Below are positions 31,083 through 39,477 of a stretch of 54,503 nucleotides of DNA, in pieces (position 1 is the first letter of the stretch; each line of letters opens with the position of its first letter). Below the pieces are notes generated by a model. The model was not told the DNA's origin and searched no databases. It saw nothing but the letters and a program-made list of their open reading frames with translations. Where the stretch lies: the NCBI RefSeq assembly GCF_018613325.1, contig NZ_JAGGQJ010000052.1, forward strand, positions 1 through 54,503, in the 5' to 3' direction. The position numbers were made by a program, and so were the translations under genes. Source of the stretch: Bacillus sp. ISL-34. GTDB taxonomy: Bacteria > Bacillota > Bacilli > Bacillales > DSM-1321.

Positions 31083-32021
31083 CTATTGATTGAATCTTCC
31101 GCGCTGGCGAAGTAATTCACGGTTCAGGTTCGGATCTTTTTCAAATGCAGCCCGTCCGTGAAGCCAAAATATATTGTTGACGACAACTAAATCTCCAACA
31201 GGCAGTTCCAGTTCAAGTACACTTTCATCGTTTTCTAACGAATTGGATAAATCGCGTAAGTATTTGGCTTGTTCGATTGATTCAGGATAAACAAATTGAT
31301 CGATAAAACATATACCACGTTTGTTATTATGATTGAAGAAAGTCAATCTTTCAATCTCCTGATCAATGTTCTTGCTTTTTGGAGCCTTATACGTGAATTT
31401 GTGGCTCGATAATGAATGATTTACATACATATCAAGCTCTTTCCAATCGTCTAAGTGCAATAAACGTGATTCTCCACCGCGGGCATTTTGTTCAATCATC
31501 TTCATCATTAATAACCAGTCCGTTGGTTCATCAACAAAGGTCCCATCCGTATGAAGTGTAAATAAACGATAGGCCTGACGCAAATATGAATCACTGCTAT
31601 CCGTGTCTTGAACACTAAAGCGGGCATAATATTTTCCTGACATGGCATCATGGTTTGGAGTTCCCAGCAAGTAGGAAATGGCCGTTGCAAAAATGACATA
31701 TTCATCCGTGTTTTCCGTGACACCCTCCAAGCCGAGGGTGAAGCCGCCGGATTCCCGATCATGAACGATGTTCCGAAGAACTTCACCAAAGTCTTCCCCC
31801 ACTTGATCCAGAAGGTATGATGCAACGATGAGTCGTGCATATGGTGTATATTCCAAATGTTGAACAGACTGATTATCCTTCGATACGGTTTCTAAAAAAG
31901 CGGCAATTGCCTCTTTTGAAATTTCAATATGATATAAACGGCTGGATTGAGGATGGACTTTCACCTCGTATTTTTCTGTTTTCCTTTCAAACTTAGCTCT
32001 CTTTTTTTCTGCAATGCTCAT
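31083..32021 (-). CDS. glaH: Glutarate 2-hydroxylase (CsiD/GlaH)
   Basis: A 312-residue Fe(II)/2-oxoglutarate dioxygenase that hydroxylates glutarate to L-2-hydroxyglutarate. Iron ligands are visible as HTDGTF (His-x-Asp, about residue 157) and the distal His in FWLHGRAAF near 287; the 2-oxoglutarate-binding arginine is likely in LLRQRGRFNQ at the C-terminus. The length matches CsiD (about 310-325). The product is the substrate of the LhgO encoded upstream, so together they convert glutarate, a lysine breakdown product, to 2-oxoglutarate. The ATG follows AGGAGG. Separated from the DUF3870 gene by 328 bp containing a terminator. Confidence 0.92.
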   Translation of the reverse strand: MSIAEKKRAKFERKTEKYEVKVHPQSSRLYHIEISKEAIAAFLETVSKDNQSVQHLEYTPYARLIVASYLLDQVGEDFGEVLRNIVHDRESGGFTLGLEGVTENTDEYVIFATAISYLLGTPNHDAMSGKYYARFSVQDTDSSDSYLRQAYRLFTLHTDGTFVDEPTDWLLMMKMIEQNARGGESRLLHLDDWKELDMYVNHSLSSHKFTYKAPKSKNIDQEIERLTFFNHNNKRGICFIDQFVYPESIEQAKYLRDLSNSLENDESVLELELPVGDLVVVNNIFWLHGRAAFEKDPNLNRELLRQRGRFNQ

Positions 32022-32349
32022 GAATAATTCCTCCTGTTATTTGTAATATAGGTGACAAAGTTAACGGGAAATATAAAAAGCCAGTCGCACATGATCCCCA
32101 AATAAAATAGGAATCCAACTGTACAACTGGCTTATATTCACTTCACTGCTCTATGCAAATAGAGTCACAGCGAATATGCAGTTTATGTATGATTTATTTT
32201 TCCTGTTTCCAAACATTATGATCTTTACACGATTCTGAAAAGGTATTTTCCAAAAGGTGTTAATGTCATAATATTAGCTTAATTTCATTAAAACGTTTTT
32301 TCGTTAAATTGTCAACACTTTTAACATATTATTCTGATAAATTATATTA
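32022..32349. other. Intergenic region upstream of glaH
   Basis: 328 bp between the DUF3870 gene and glaH. It holds the hairpin at 32074-32133. No clear copy of the ATTGKATMCAAT operator seen before gntR was found here, so either glaH has its own promoter of unknown control or it is reached by partial read-through. Confidence 0.45.
32074..32133 (-). terminator. Terminator/attenuator between DUF3870 gene and glaH
   Basis: AAGCCAGT (32078-32085) and ACTGGCTT (32126-32133), followed on the minus strand by TTTTTATATTT. It sits about 60 bp upstream of glaH. Confidence 0.7.
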
Positions 32350-32691
32350 CTATCTTGGTAGTTTCGTTTTTTCTCCTGCTTTAATTTGCTGAAAATGGAG
32401 ATCAAGGTCCTTCAAGGCAGCAATCAATGCATTAGCCGCTTTCCCCCGATAATAAGATTGAATCGATTCTATCGCGTCATCAACACCATCATTTAAACTG
32501 ATCCCTTTTAATAAACGCCCAATGAATTCCCGGCCATGCTCTGTTGCCAGTGTACAGGAAGCTTCCAGGACAACCCCGTATTTAGCATCGACTTCTGCAG
32601 TGATGGTCAATGTTTCAAAGACACTTTTCGCTGCCATTCCTTGAGGTAACCGTGCATGACCTGCAATGAAAATTGTTTTTCCATTGAACAT
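32350..32691 (-). CDS. DUF3870 protein in the glutarate operon
   Basis: 113 residues, soluble, small alpha/beta: MFNGKTIFIAGHARLPQGMA, then a stretch with VDAKYGVVLEASCTLATEHG and the C-terminal helix LIAALKDLDLHFQQIKAGEK. It matches my recollection of DUF3870, whose function is not described. It lies 27 bp behind lhgO with its own ribosome site (AGAGAGGAAG) and is co-transcribed. A single conserved-looking cysteine (ASCTLA) and HGREF could be functional. The operon context suggests a role in glutarate or L-2-hydroxyglutarate metabolism, which is inference. Confidence 0.75.
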   Translation of the reverse strand: MFNGKTIFIAGHARLPQGMAAKSVFETLTITAEVDAKYGVVLEASCTLATEHGREFIGRLLKGISLNDGVDDAIESIQSYYRGKAANALIAALKDLDLHFQQIKAGEKTKLPR

Positions 32692-32718
32692 GTGGCTTCT
32701 TCCTCTCTTTAATTAATT

Positions 32719-33936
32719 TTATTTTGTCAATGCAGCTTCCAATAAGTGTGATTGTTCCGGAATGCGGTTAACAACCTCTTTTCCAATTTCAATTGAGGCT
32801 GTTGCAGCAGGCGACGGTGCATTACATACATGAATGGTCCGTTTTCCCATTATAATATGAAAATCATCCACCATATTACCATCATCCTGTAACGCCTGTG
32901 CCCGGACTCCCGCAGGTGCAGGGATTAAATCATCTTCTTGAATTTCCGGAATTAACTCCTGCAGGCTTTTCGTAAATTGCTTTTTACTAAAGGAACGGAC
33001 ATATTCATCCATCCCTTCCTTCATGAATTTACTAGCCATCTTCCAAAAACCTTTATAGCTTAAAACTTCAGTTAAATCCTTCGCATTGAAGTCGGTTTTC
33101 TTATAACCTTCCCGTTTGAAACTGAGTACAGCATTTGGGCCGGCATCTACTTCCCCGCTAATCATCCGCGTAAAATGAACCCCCAGAAATGGAAATTTCG
33201 GGTTAGGTACCGGATAAATTAAGTGATTGACCAGGAAGCGCTTTTCAGGCTTCAATTTAAAATACTCACCGCGGAACGGGACAATTTTCATATCAGTTTT
33301 ATAACCCGCAGCTGCTGCGATACGGTCACTGTGCAATCCAGCGCAATTAATGACCATCCTTGCCTTTATGGTACCGTGGTTCGTGTCGATGATGACTTCA
33401 TCAGTATCCTCGTCAATCTTCTCCACCTTTGTATTCAGCTTGATTTCACCGCCGTTGCCCCGGATGATATCCGCCATCTTTTCACTTACCTGACGATAAT
33501 TGACGATGCCTGCTTGGGGGACGCGAATCGCACCAAGTCCATTAACATGTGGTTCGATTTCCTTTAACTCTTCCACTCCGATTCTTTGTATAGCTAGTTC
33601 ATTTTGCAAACCGCGTGAATATAAATCATCTAGAAGGGGCAACTCTTCTGGCTTTGTTGCAACAATTACCTTCCCGCAAATATCATGTTCAATTCCATGA
33701 ATCCTGCAGAATTCCGTCATTGATTTGCTTCCTTGACGGGCAAACCGTGCCTTGAAACTGCCTGGTTTATAATAAATTCCTGAATGGATGACGCCGCTGT
33801 TATGCCCCGTTTGATGATTTGCAACAACAGCCTCTTTTTCAATGACTACCACTTTAGCATTAGGAAAACGCTGATAAAGTGCCATTCCCGTCGATAAACC
33901 TACAATTCCCCCACCAACAATTGCGAAATCATACAC
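32719..33936 (-). CDS. lhgO: L-2-hydroxyglutarate oxidase/dehydrogenase (LhgO)
   Basis: A 405-residue FAD enzyme that oxidises L-2-hydroxyglutarate to 2-oxoglutarate and passes electrons on to the quinone pool or oxygen. FAD motif IVGGGIVGLSTGMAL at the N-terminus. Family-typical HNSGVIHSGIYYKPGSFKA near residue 50, FRGEYFKLKP near 235, and APAGVRAQALQDDGNMVDDF near 350. The frame opens at 33945, but a GTG at 33936 has AAAGGAGTG six bases upstream and gives MYDFAIVGGG, so I choose it. Downstream of the GntR gene (15 bp) and upstream of the DUF3870 gene. Confidence 0.93.
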   Translation of the reverse strand: MYDFAIVGGGIVGLSTGMALYQRFPNAKVVVIEKEAVVANHQTGHNSGVIHSGIYYKPGSFKARFARQGSKSMTEFCRIHGIEHDICGKVIVATKPEELPLLDDLYSRGLQNELAIQRIGVEELKEIEPHVNGLGAIRVPQAGIVNYRQVSEKMADIIRGNGGEIKLNTKVEKIDEDTDEVIIDTNHGTIKARMVINCAGLHSDRIAAAAGYKTDMKIVPFRGEYFKLKPEKRFLVNHLIYPVPNPKFPFLGVHFTRMISGEVDAGPNAVLSFKREGYKKTDFNAKDLTEVLSYKGFWKMASKFMKEGMDEYVRSFSKKQFTKSLQELIPEIQEDDLIPAPAGVRAQALQDDGNMVDDFHIIMGKRTIHVCNAPSPAATASIEIGKEVVNRIPEQSHLLEAALTK

Positions 33937-33950
33937 AATTAACACTCCTT

Positions 33951-34625
33951 TTATTGATGATTTTTAGTATTCAGCAACTCCATATACGTAATTAAATTGT
34001 TCTTGGTCCGTAAGATGTGAAATTCTACTGCTGCCCTTAGTTCTGCAGGATCCCCTCTTAGTGCCGCTTCATATATCATCCGGTGTTCCCGTTGTGTTTC
34101 TGGGTAATAATCAATCAGCAAATTCGGCGCAATGGGTGAGATACCCAACGTTTCTACCATTTTTTGAACCCTTGGCCATGGGCACCCTTTTCGGAGGGTT
34201 TCATGATAAGCCGCATTCAAAAGGATATAATGCTCATTGGTTTCATCAGATAACTGAATCCCTTCCATTTCAATCAAAATTCCCTTTAATTTTTCTTTAT
34301 CCTCCTTTGTTAAATAAGGAAGCGATTTTTCTACTGCAAGGCCTTCAAGCAGAGACCTGGTATGATATATTTCTTCTATATCATCCCGGGTAATCGGTGT
34401 GACGATTGCTCCTTTATGAGGAACCATTTCCACTAACCCTTCCATTTGAAGCTGTGTAAGGGCTTCACGAATCGGCATTCTGCTTACTTCCAGGCGATCG
34501 GCCCACTCCTCTTGGATGAGTCGCTCCCCCTTTTTCAACGTCCCATTCAAGATTGCCTTCCTAAGACTTTTGGTTACATTTTTAACGATTGTTGATTTAT
34601 CTCTTTTAGAATTAGCATTATCCAA
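33951..34625 (-). CDS. GntR family regulator (FadR/FCD subfamily), glutarate operon
   Basis: A 224-residue regulator: GntR winged helix (LRKAILNGTLKKGERLIQEEWADRLEVSRMPIREALTQLQMEGLV) and an FCD ligand domain with metal-binding-type residues (HTRSLLEGLA, NAAYHETLRKG, EHRMIYEA, FHILRTKNN). Comparable to CsiR, the glutarate-responsive repressor. First gene of the operon gntR-lhgO-DUF3870(-glaH). Three related ATTGKATMCAAT-like sites lie just upstream, the expected operators. Start: a TTG at 34625 has AAAGGTGG nine bases before it, while the GTG at 34637 overlaps that site. Confidence 0.88.
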   Translation of the reverse strand: MDNANSKRDKSTIVKNVTKSLRKAILNGTLKKGERLIQEEWADRLEVSRMPIREALTQLQMEGLVEMVPHKGAIVTPITRDDIEEIYHTRSLLEGLAVEKSLPYLTKEDKEKLKGILIEMEGIQLSDETNEHYILLNAAYHETLRKGCPWPRVQKMVETLGISPIAPNLLIDYYPETQREHRMIYEAALRGDPAELRAAVEFHILRTKNNLITYMELLNTKNHQ

Positions 34626-35100
34626 TTCAGTGTCCACCTTTCGATATTGGATACAATTTAAACTATATCAACTATATAAAGCGATTACAATACTGAAAAT
34701 TAAATATATTGTATCCAATTAAAAAAACACTGGATACAATACATTAGGTAAACTTCTAATTCTCATATGAAAATAATTTGCGGCATCCATTTATATTTAA
34801 CTATTAAACAACTTTGTATTCGTTCCAAGGCCATTAATATCCACAAATTCAAACCAGAACTAACGCCAAAACTTACTAAAAAATGCATTTGAAAAAATTC
34901 TCCTTTAGCAATAAAACTAATCTTGTTCATTTCATTATGTAGTGGTTTCTCTGAGATGAACTTCTCGTTTATTCATCAAGTTTTTTAAAATCAGAATGCA
35001 TTAATATCTTATCTGAAAGCTCCAACCGTGATAAAATCAAGTTATGATACATAAAAATTGAAATTGGCAAAAAGTCATTAGAATAAAGGGGAAAATATGA
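34626..35100. other. Divergent region between gntR and the Dph6-like gene
   Basis: 475 bp, AT-rich. The first 115 bp hold the GntR operators. The remainder has no gene, repeat or terminator I can support; the promoter of the Dph6-like gene must lie near its right end. Confidence 0.4.
34646..34740. promoter_or_regulatory. Predicted operators of the glutarate GntR regulator
   Basis: Three related sites: ATTGGATACAAT (34646-34657), ATTGTATCCAAT (34708-34719, the same sequence inverted) and CTGGATACAAT (34730-34740). Together they define a near-palindrome ATTGKATMCAAT. Position over the gntR promoter fits autoregulation. Confidence 0.7.
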
Positions 35101-35811
35101 ATGGCGGAATTAATCGATTGGAAAAATAGTGCTCGCGGGCATAAATTCATAGCTTCTTTTAGCGGAGGAAAGGATAGTGTCTTAGCTCTATATAAAGCAA
35201 TGAAGATTGGAGAAGCTGTAGGACTGATCGTCATGCTGGAGGAAGAAGGAAAACGTTCCAGATCCCATGGGATGCCTCCGGAACTTATACATGCCCAAGC
35301 TGAATCAATAGGTTTGCCTGTATATACTGCAGCTGCCAGTTGGACTGATTATGAAAAAATATTTATGCGCCTTTTAGAAAATGCTAAAAATCAAGGAGCA
35401 GAAGTGCTAGTTACTGGAGACCTGGATATGCCTGCCCATGGCTGTTGGCATGATAAGGTTACGAAGAATGCTGGATTGAAGCTTGGGATGCCTTTATGGG
35501 AAATGAACCATCGTGAAGCTGTCGAAGAGTTCATGAATCTAGGATTTGTAACGATCATCGTAACCGTTAATTTATCATTGGGAATGCGAGAGGATGATTT
35601 AGGGCGAACGTTAACCCATGAATACGTGAAGGAACTTGAAGCTCGCGGCATTGACCCCTGCGGAGAAGGCGGGGAGTTTCATACAACAGTAATAGATGGG
35701 CCCATTTTTAAACAGCCAATTCCCGTTCGTAAATGTGAGATAATCAAGGACGGGGAGTATGCTTTTTTACCTTTGGAGCTAGATCAGATGGCGAATATGA
35801 ATACCTTATAA
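35101..35811 (+). CDS. Dph6-like ATP pyrophosphatase (diphthine-ammonia ligase family)
   Basis: A 236-residue PP-loop ATPase. The loop SFSGGKDSVLALYKAM lies near residue 20, the LVTGDLDMPAHGCWHDKV region near 103, and the family C-terminal signature DPCGEGGEFHT near 188. Archaeal and eukaryotic members amidate diphthine on EF-2; bacteria lack diphthamide, so the bacterial target is unknown. The start ATG at 35101 follows AAAGGGGAAAATATG. Single gene, divergent from the glutarate operon, with its own terminator. Confidence 0.87.
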   Translation: MAELIDWKNSARGHKFIASFSGGKDSVLALYKAMKIGEAVGLIVMLEEEGKRSRSHGMPPELIHAQAESIGLPVYTAAASWTDYEKIFMRLLENAKNQGAEVLVTGDLDMPAHGCWHDKVTKNAGLKLGMPLWEMNHREAVEEFMNLGFVTIIVTVNLSLGMREDDLGRTLTHEYVKELEARGIDPCGEGGEFHTTVIDGPIFKQPIPVRKCEIIKDGEYAFLPLELDQMANMNTL

Positions 35812-35850
35812 CCGAACTAATTACCAATATTCCTTGGCAAGCACACTATA

Positions 35851-35893
35851 CTGCACCCCAATTATTAGATTTTCTCTAACGGTTGGGGTGCAG
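35851..35893 (+). terminator. Hairpin after the Dph6-like gene
   Basis: CTGCACCCCAA (35851-35861) and TTGGGGTGCAG (35883-35893), an 11-bp perfect stem with a long loop and a weak T tract (TTCAT). Confidence 0.65.
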
Positions 35894-36102
35894 TTCATAT
35901 GATGAGTCCTTTGACAATATTGAAATAAAGTTAACATAATATTATTATAGTAACAATATTTTAATGCCCTCATATATTCCTAATAACAACTTTTTCATTA
36001 TTGTAGAACAACAGGAGTTCAGATGTCTAAAAGTTTCTAATATACTATATTGATAAGAAATTGAGTGATTTTTTATATAGATCGGTTCTGAATGATATCA
36101 AA

Positions 36103-36131
36103 AAAAAAGACTATATATTCTAGTCTTTTTT
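36103..36131. terminator. Bidirectional terminator
   Basis: AAAAAAGACTA (36103-36113) and TAGTCTTTTTT (36121-36131), perfect stem with A and T runs. Confidence 0.85.
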
Positions 36132-36137
36132 GACAAG

Positions 36138-36419
36138 TCATTCGGTTGAATTAAACCCTTTCCATTTACCTGTTGTCCAAATACTCTTATAATTCTCAAA
36201 ATCCTCAGTGAAGTCGATTTCCCTAGTAAAAGTCGCGTATCCCATTCCGACTGCCCTTTCACCTCTGCGCACCAATGATTCCAGTTTTTTCTAAGCATTC
36301 AGATATATCGAAATAATTTTTACTCTGAAATAACTCCACTATTGAAGGACTGTGATATCCATATAAAAATACTGAGTAATACAGGAGCTGTACTTCGTCC
36401 TGTTCAGTTAATAATAGAA
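36138..36419 (-). pseudogene. Frameshifted small gene behind the recombinase
   Basis: On the minus strand one frame reads LTEQDEVQLLYYSVFLYG, then YHSPSIVELFQSKNYFDISE and CLEK. At an A6 run (near 36289-36294) it breaks, and the next frame continues LESLVRRGERAVGMGYATFT, REIDFTEDFENYKSIWTTGK and WKGFNSTE before a stop at 36138. Removing one A joins them into one sensible soluble protein of about 90 residues. I do not recognise the family. The start is unclear; the frame overlaps the end of the recombinase. It could be a real frameshift, phase variation at the A run, or a sequencing error. Confidence 0.55.
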
Positions 36420-36980
36420 ATCCATTAATGTTTCGTCCATTAAATCCTGTGTGAGTCCTATGTAAATCATCGTATCTTTTGGGTTGGAATGATTAAGGAT
36501 TTGCTGCAGTAAAGCGATATCCTTGAATTTTTGATAATGTAAATAGCCGAAGGTTTTTCGAAGGGTATGTGTCCCGACATCCGGAATGTCTGCCATTTCA
36601 GCTGCTTTGTTCAGGACCCGATAGGCCTGTACCCTAGTGATAGGACCATTCCCTTTTCGACTTGGAAATAAATACTGTTCATTTTTCAGGTTCGATTTCC
36701 GGACATACTTTCTTACTTCCTTACGAAGTTGAGGATTGACAAGGAACCGCTTAATTTTATCTGTTTTTTGCTCCACAATGACTATATGCGTACCCTCAAG
36801 AATATCCTTCACTCGCAATTGTAAAAGATCCCCTATACGCAACCCGATGTTTATCCCGATTGAAAACATCATATAATCCCTGTAGCTGCAATATTTTAAT
36901 AGTGACTTTTTCATTTTTTCTATGTGATCCAACCGGCGTATCGGCTGGACATTCTTTATTCTTTGAGAGGCTGCTTGCAT
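36408..36980 (-). CDS. Tyrosine recombinase (phage-integrase family), short
   Basis: 190 residues, essentially only the catalytic domain. Conserved residues are all visible: the first Arg in GINIGLRIGDLLQL, the Lys in EQKTDKIKRF, the HTLRKTFGY box, the second His in ILNHSN, and the nucleophile Tyr in TMIYIGLTQ. It lacks the usual N-terminal core-binding domain, as in the B. subtilis YoeC-type proteins. The ATG at 36980 (MQAASQRI) has AAAGGGGAATG upstream; the frame opens at 37040 without a ribosome site. No att sites or phage genes surround it, so it is either a chromosomal orphan or the trace of a lost element. Confidence 0.85.
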   Translation of the reverse strand: MQAASQRIKNVQPIRRLDHIEKMKKSLLKYCSYRDYMMFSIGINIGLRIGDLLQLRVKDILEGTHIVIVEQKTDKIKRFLVNPQLRKEVRKYVRKSNLKNEQYLFPSRKGNGPITRVQAYRVLNKAAEMADIPDVGTHTLRKTFGYLHYQKFKDIALLQQILNHSNPKDTMIYIGLTQDLMDETLMDFYY

Positions 36981-37487
36981 GAATGGCTCATTCCCCTTTC
37001 CCCTTCTTTCATTGTACGTGAATAGGTGAAAAAAAGGCAAGTTTTATAAATTTCGATACCGTTATAAACCTTGATTTAACGCGTTTTTGAATGTATCAAT
37101 AGAGGTCCTTTGTTACATTCGGAATATTCTTATAAAATAACCCAAGATTCACCTGATTTCTACCAAGTTCCATTAACAGACTGTATAGCCTCATAGAGCG
37201 TTTTTAACCCAATCTCGATTCATGACTCTAGTAAATTAATACAATAGCTTTAAAAGTTAAATATGGAGCTCGCTTTTTTGACTTTTTTAATAGTTTTGTA
37301 AAACTTTGTATACATATAAATCTATCATCCGATCAAATATTGATAATGAATCCATTTTCCATTTATTTAGCATTCAATTTTATTTATCATAACTTTATTA
37401 TGTAAACTTTAATTTCAATTGTTTTTCATAATAAATTTAATAAAGAGAATCTTATACATATCCTCTTTATCAAATCATCCTGCTCAA
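36981..37487. other. AT-rich region between recombinase and uvsE
   Basis: 507 bp, strongly AT-rich and without a credible gene. It contains the recombinase promoter region on the left and, at 37439-37470, a hairpin TAAAGAG...CTCTTTA that could end the uvsE transcript. Confidence 0.45.
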
Positions 37488-38459
37488 TTAATGAATATAA
37501 AAACTGGCATCATCAATGATATCTATCTCTTTGTAACTTTTCAGCTCATCCATCAACTGGAAAAGTGCTCCATCCTTTTGCTTAGCTTCAATCATGCAAT
37601 CAAGCTGTGGTAAGCTTCCCTTTATTTGTTGCAAAAATTCCATGAACATTCCAGTATCCACAAAATCAGCATGTGCTCGAAACTCTTTATCGGACCTTGG
37701 ACTTGAAATATGCATTTTAGGGGGTAGTTTGGAATTACTCCAGGTATTCAATATTCGGTCCCAATGTTCTTTCCAATCTTCACTAGGTAACTGATGTGCG
37801 AGGTAATGGTGATAATCAAAAACCATTGGTATGCCTAATTTTTCACACAAATAAAGGGTTTCCGACAAGGTATAGGTAGTATCATCATTCTCAAGAATGA
37901 CCATTCTTTGAATCGATTCAGGAATCAAACCCCAATTATGGATAAACTGCTCTAATGCCTGTACATGTTCGCCATAACCGCCGCCTACATGCAGAACACA
38001 GCGATGCTCGGGGTCCAACCCCATTTTTTTCAATAAAGCATAATGCATCCTTAATGTTTTTAATGATGTCTTAAGTATATCGATATTTGAACTATTCAAG
38101 ATGACAAAATGATCTGGGTGAAAATCAATCCTTATTTTAGGGTGATTCGTAATGAATGTCTTTAATTTAGCAAGTTCTTCTGAAATAGGATCGATGTAAT
38201 CCCATTCTGGTATTTCTGGATGATTGGCTAAAGGGATAAGCTTTGAAGAAAGCCTGAAGAACTGGATATTATTAGCTTCATTATGAATCAGTAAACGCCA
38301 GCAATTATGAAGATTGGAAATTGCAATGCGTTCAAGTTTCCTTATTGCTGCATCTCTGTCCTTAATTTTCGAAAACTGAGCAAAAGTCATCGTTTGGGAG
38401 GGTGAACAGTTCGGCACATGATTACTCATGGCTACATAACCAAGGCGGATTAGTGTCAA
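37488..38459 (-). CDS. uvsE: UV DNA damage endonuclease UvsE
   Basis: A 323-residue TIM-barrel endonuclease that nicks DNA 5' of UV photoproducts and other lesions. Family features: IRLGYVAMSNHV at the N-terminus, HNEANNIQFFRLSSKLIPLANHP near residue 60, FHPDHFVILNS near 113, LENDDTTYTL near 190, VFDYHHYLAH near 212, and the metal-ligand segment MHISSPR near 248. Length about normal for YwjD/UvsE. The start is TTG with AAAGGAGCT upstream. No SOS box was found before it. Confidence 0.92.
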   Translation of the reverse strand: MTLIRLGYVAMSNHVPNCSPSQTMTFAQFSKIKDRDAAIRKLERIAISNLHNCWRLLIHNEANNIQFFRLSSKLIPLANHPEIPEWDYIDPISEELAKLKTFITNHPKIRIDFHPDHFVILNSSNIDILKTSLKTLRMHYALLKKMGLDPEHRCVLHVGGGYGEHVQALEQFIHNWGLIPESIQRMVILENDDTTYTLSETLYLCEKLGIPMVFDYHHYLAHQLPSEDWKEHWDRILNTWSNSKLPPKMHISSPRSDKEFRAHADFVDTGMFMEFLQQIKGSLPQLDCMIEAKQKDGALFQLMDELKSYKEIDIIDDASFYIH

Positions 38460-38643
38460 AGTGATAGCTCCTTTATGGTTTAATGTTTATTGGAAGTATT
38501 CCCCTCTACGGTCAATATTATATATATGAAAGAATCCATCCCTCCAAGAAATTAAAAAAATGGCCTTTTTCCCCTAATGAATATCGGGCAAAAGCCACTT
38601 TTCTATATAATCATATTCACGCTAGAATTTCATACTTTGCCTT

Positions 38644-39147
38644 TTACACTTCAGGGGTTGGTGTTGGTTTGGCATATCCACTTTTATATTTTTCATCTAC
38701 TTTATTCCGGATCTCTTTGATGCTCATACCGTCATTCAAGTCCAATATGGATTGTGCAGCTATTTCTAAGCAAACTCCGCATCTCGTCCCGTGGTCATCC
38801 CAAACCACTTCACCATTTTTTTTATTCTCATGGATAAAACAATCGTAATTATTTTTATGGTTAGCTGACTCTCCGCAACCGCAGTAACAGGGTATTTTTT
38901 CTAGTAAATCTTTATTTTGAGCAACAGCTAAATAGATTGTCTTCATATCCTCTGGTTTTTCGGCTAAGAAATCTGGTGCTATTTCCTTACTGCTGGTTTC
39001 CTCCTGAAGATCTCCGGATACCGTATGCTCTGAATGTCCTTCATGACTGCTTTCTTTTTGTACAACACTTTCCTCTTCACTTGAACATCCTGAAAGTATT
39101 AATGAAGAACAGATCCCCAAAGTCATGGTCATTAATTTTAGCTTCAT
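38644..39147 (-). CDS. PCYCGC-motif lipoprotein
   Basis: A 167-residue exported lipoprotein. The lipobox LSGC places the lipid-bearing Cys near residue 21. A Glu/Ser/His-rich linker (ESSHEGHSEHT) is followed by the PCYCGC domain: KIPCYCGCGESANHKNNYDCF and, later, GTRCGVCLEIA. The seven cysteines and histidines suggest metal (possibly copper or haem) binding or thiol chemistry outside the membrane, but no function is established. The ATG has GAAGGAGTG upstream. Single gene 184 bp after uvsE on the same strand. Confidence 0.85.
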   Translation of the reverse strand: MKLKLMTMTLGICSSLILSGCSSEEESVVQKESSHEGHSEHTVSGDLQEETSSKEIAPDFLAEKPEDMKTIYLAVAQNKDLLEKIPCYCGCGESANHKNNYDCFIHENKKNGEVVWDDHGTRCGVCLEIAAQSILDLNDGMSIKEIRNKVDEKYKSGYAKPTPTPEV

Positions 39148-39477
39148 TTATACACTCCTTCATCATTTTTATACTCCCATTTTATGGCACGCTAGGGATT
39201 TCTACAAGCATAATGGTTCCTAAATATAAGGATTTAAAATGCCCTTCTGGTACAACTCCGTGCATATTTTAAAAGTATTAACCACACTTAAAGAAAAAAG
39301 AACGAATTGAAAATGTGGTGAGAGCGCTACCATCATTGTTAATTTTGTTAGGAACGCATTTACTTATTTCCTGTCGAAAAAAGCCGATGTTTTCCCATAA
39401 AGGAATCATCGGCTTTAGTGGGTATTCATCACCGTTCATGATTTTATTTGCATTTCAATATAAACGAGAAAGGTACT
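39148..39477. other. Intergenic region between lipoprotein gene and yrhD
   Basis: 330 bp. It holds the lipoprotein promoter region on the left and the yrhD terminator at 39376-39416. Nothing else was seen. Confidence 0.45.
39376..39416 (-). terminator. Terminator of the formate dehydrogenase unit
   Basis: AAAGCCGATG (39380-39389) and CATCGGCTTT (39407-39416). On the minus strand the stem ends in a TTTTTT run. Confidence 0.8.

Larger units (their letters stand above)
35812..36137. other. Intergenic region with two terminators
   Basis: 326 bp, AT-rich. It contains the hairpins at 35851-35893 and 36103-36131 and otherwise nothing I can support. Confidence 0.45.

Noticed and set aside
35998..36025. 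GAAC...GTTC pair near 36005
   Set aside because: Spacing is seven bases instead of four, so it is not a LexA box.
36098..36298. 66-codon minus-strand frame starting MLRKNWNHW
   Set aside because: It is an out-of-frame reading of the frameshifted gene at 36138-36419; the neighbouring frames look far more protein-like.
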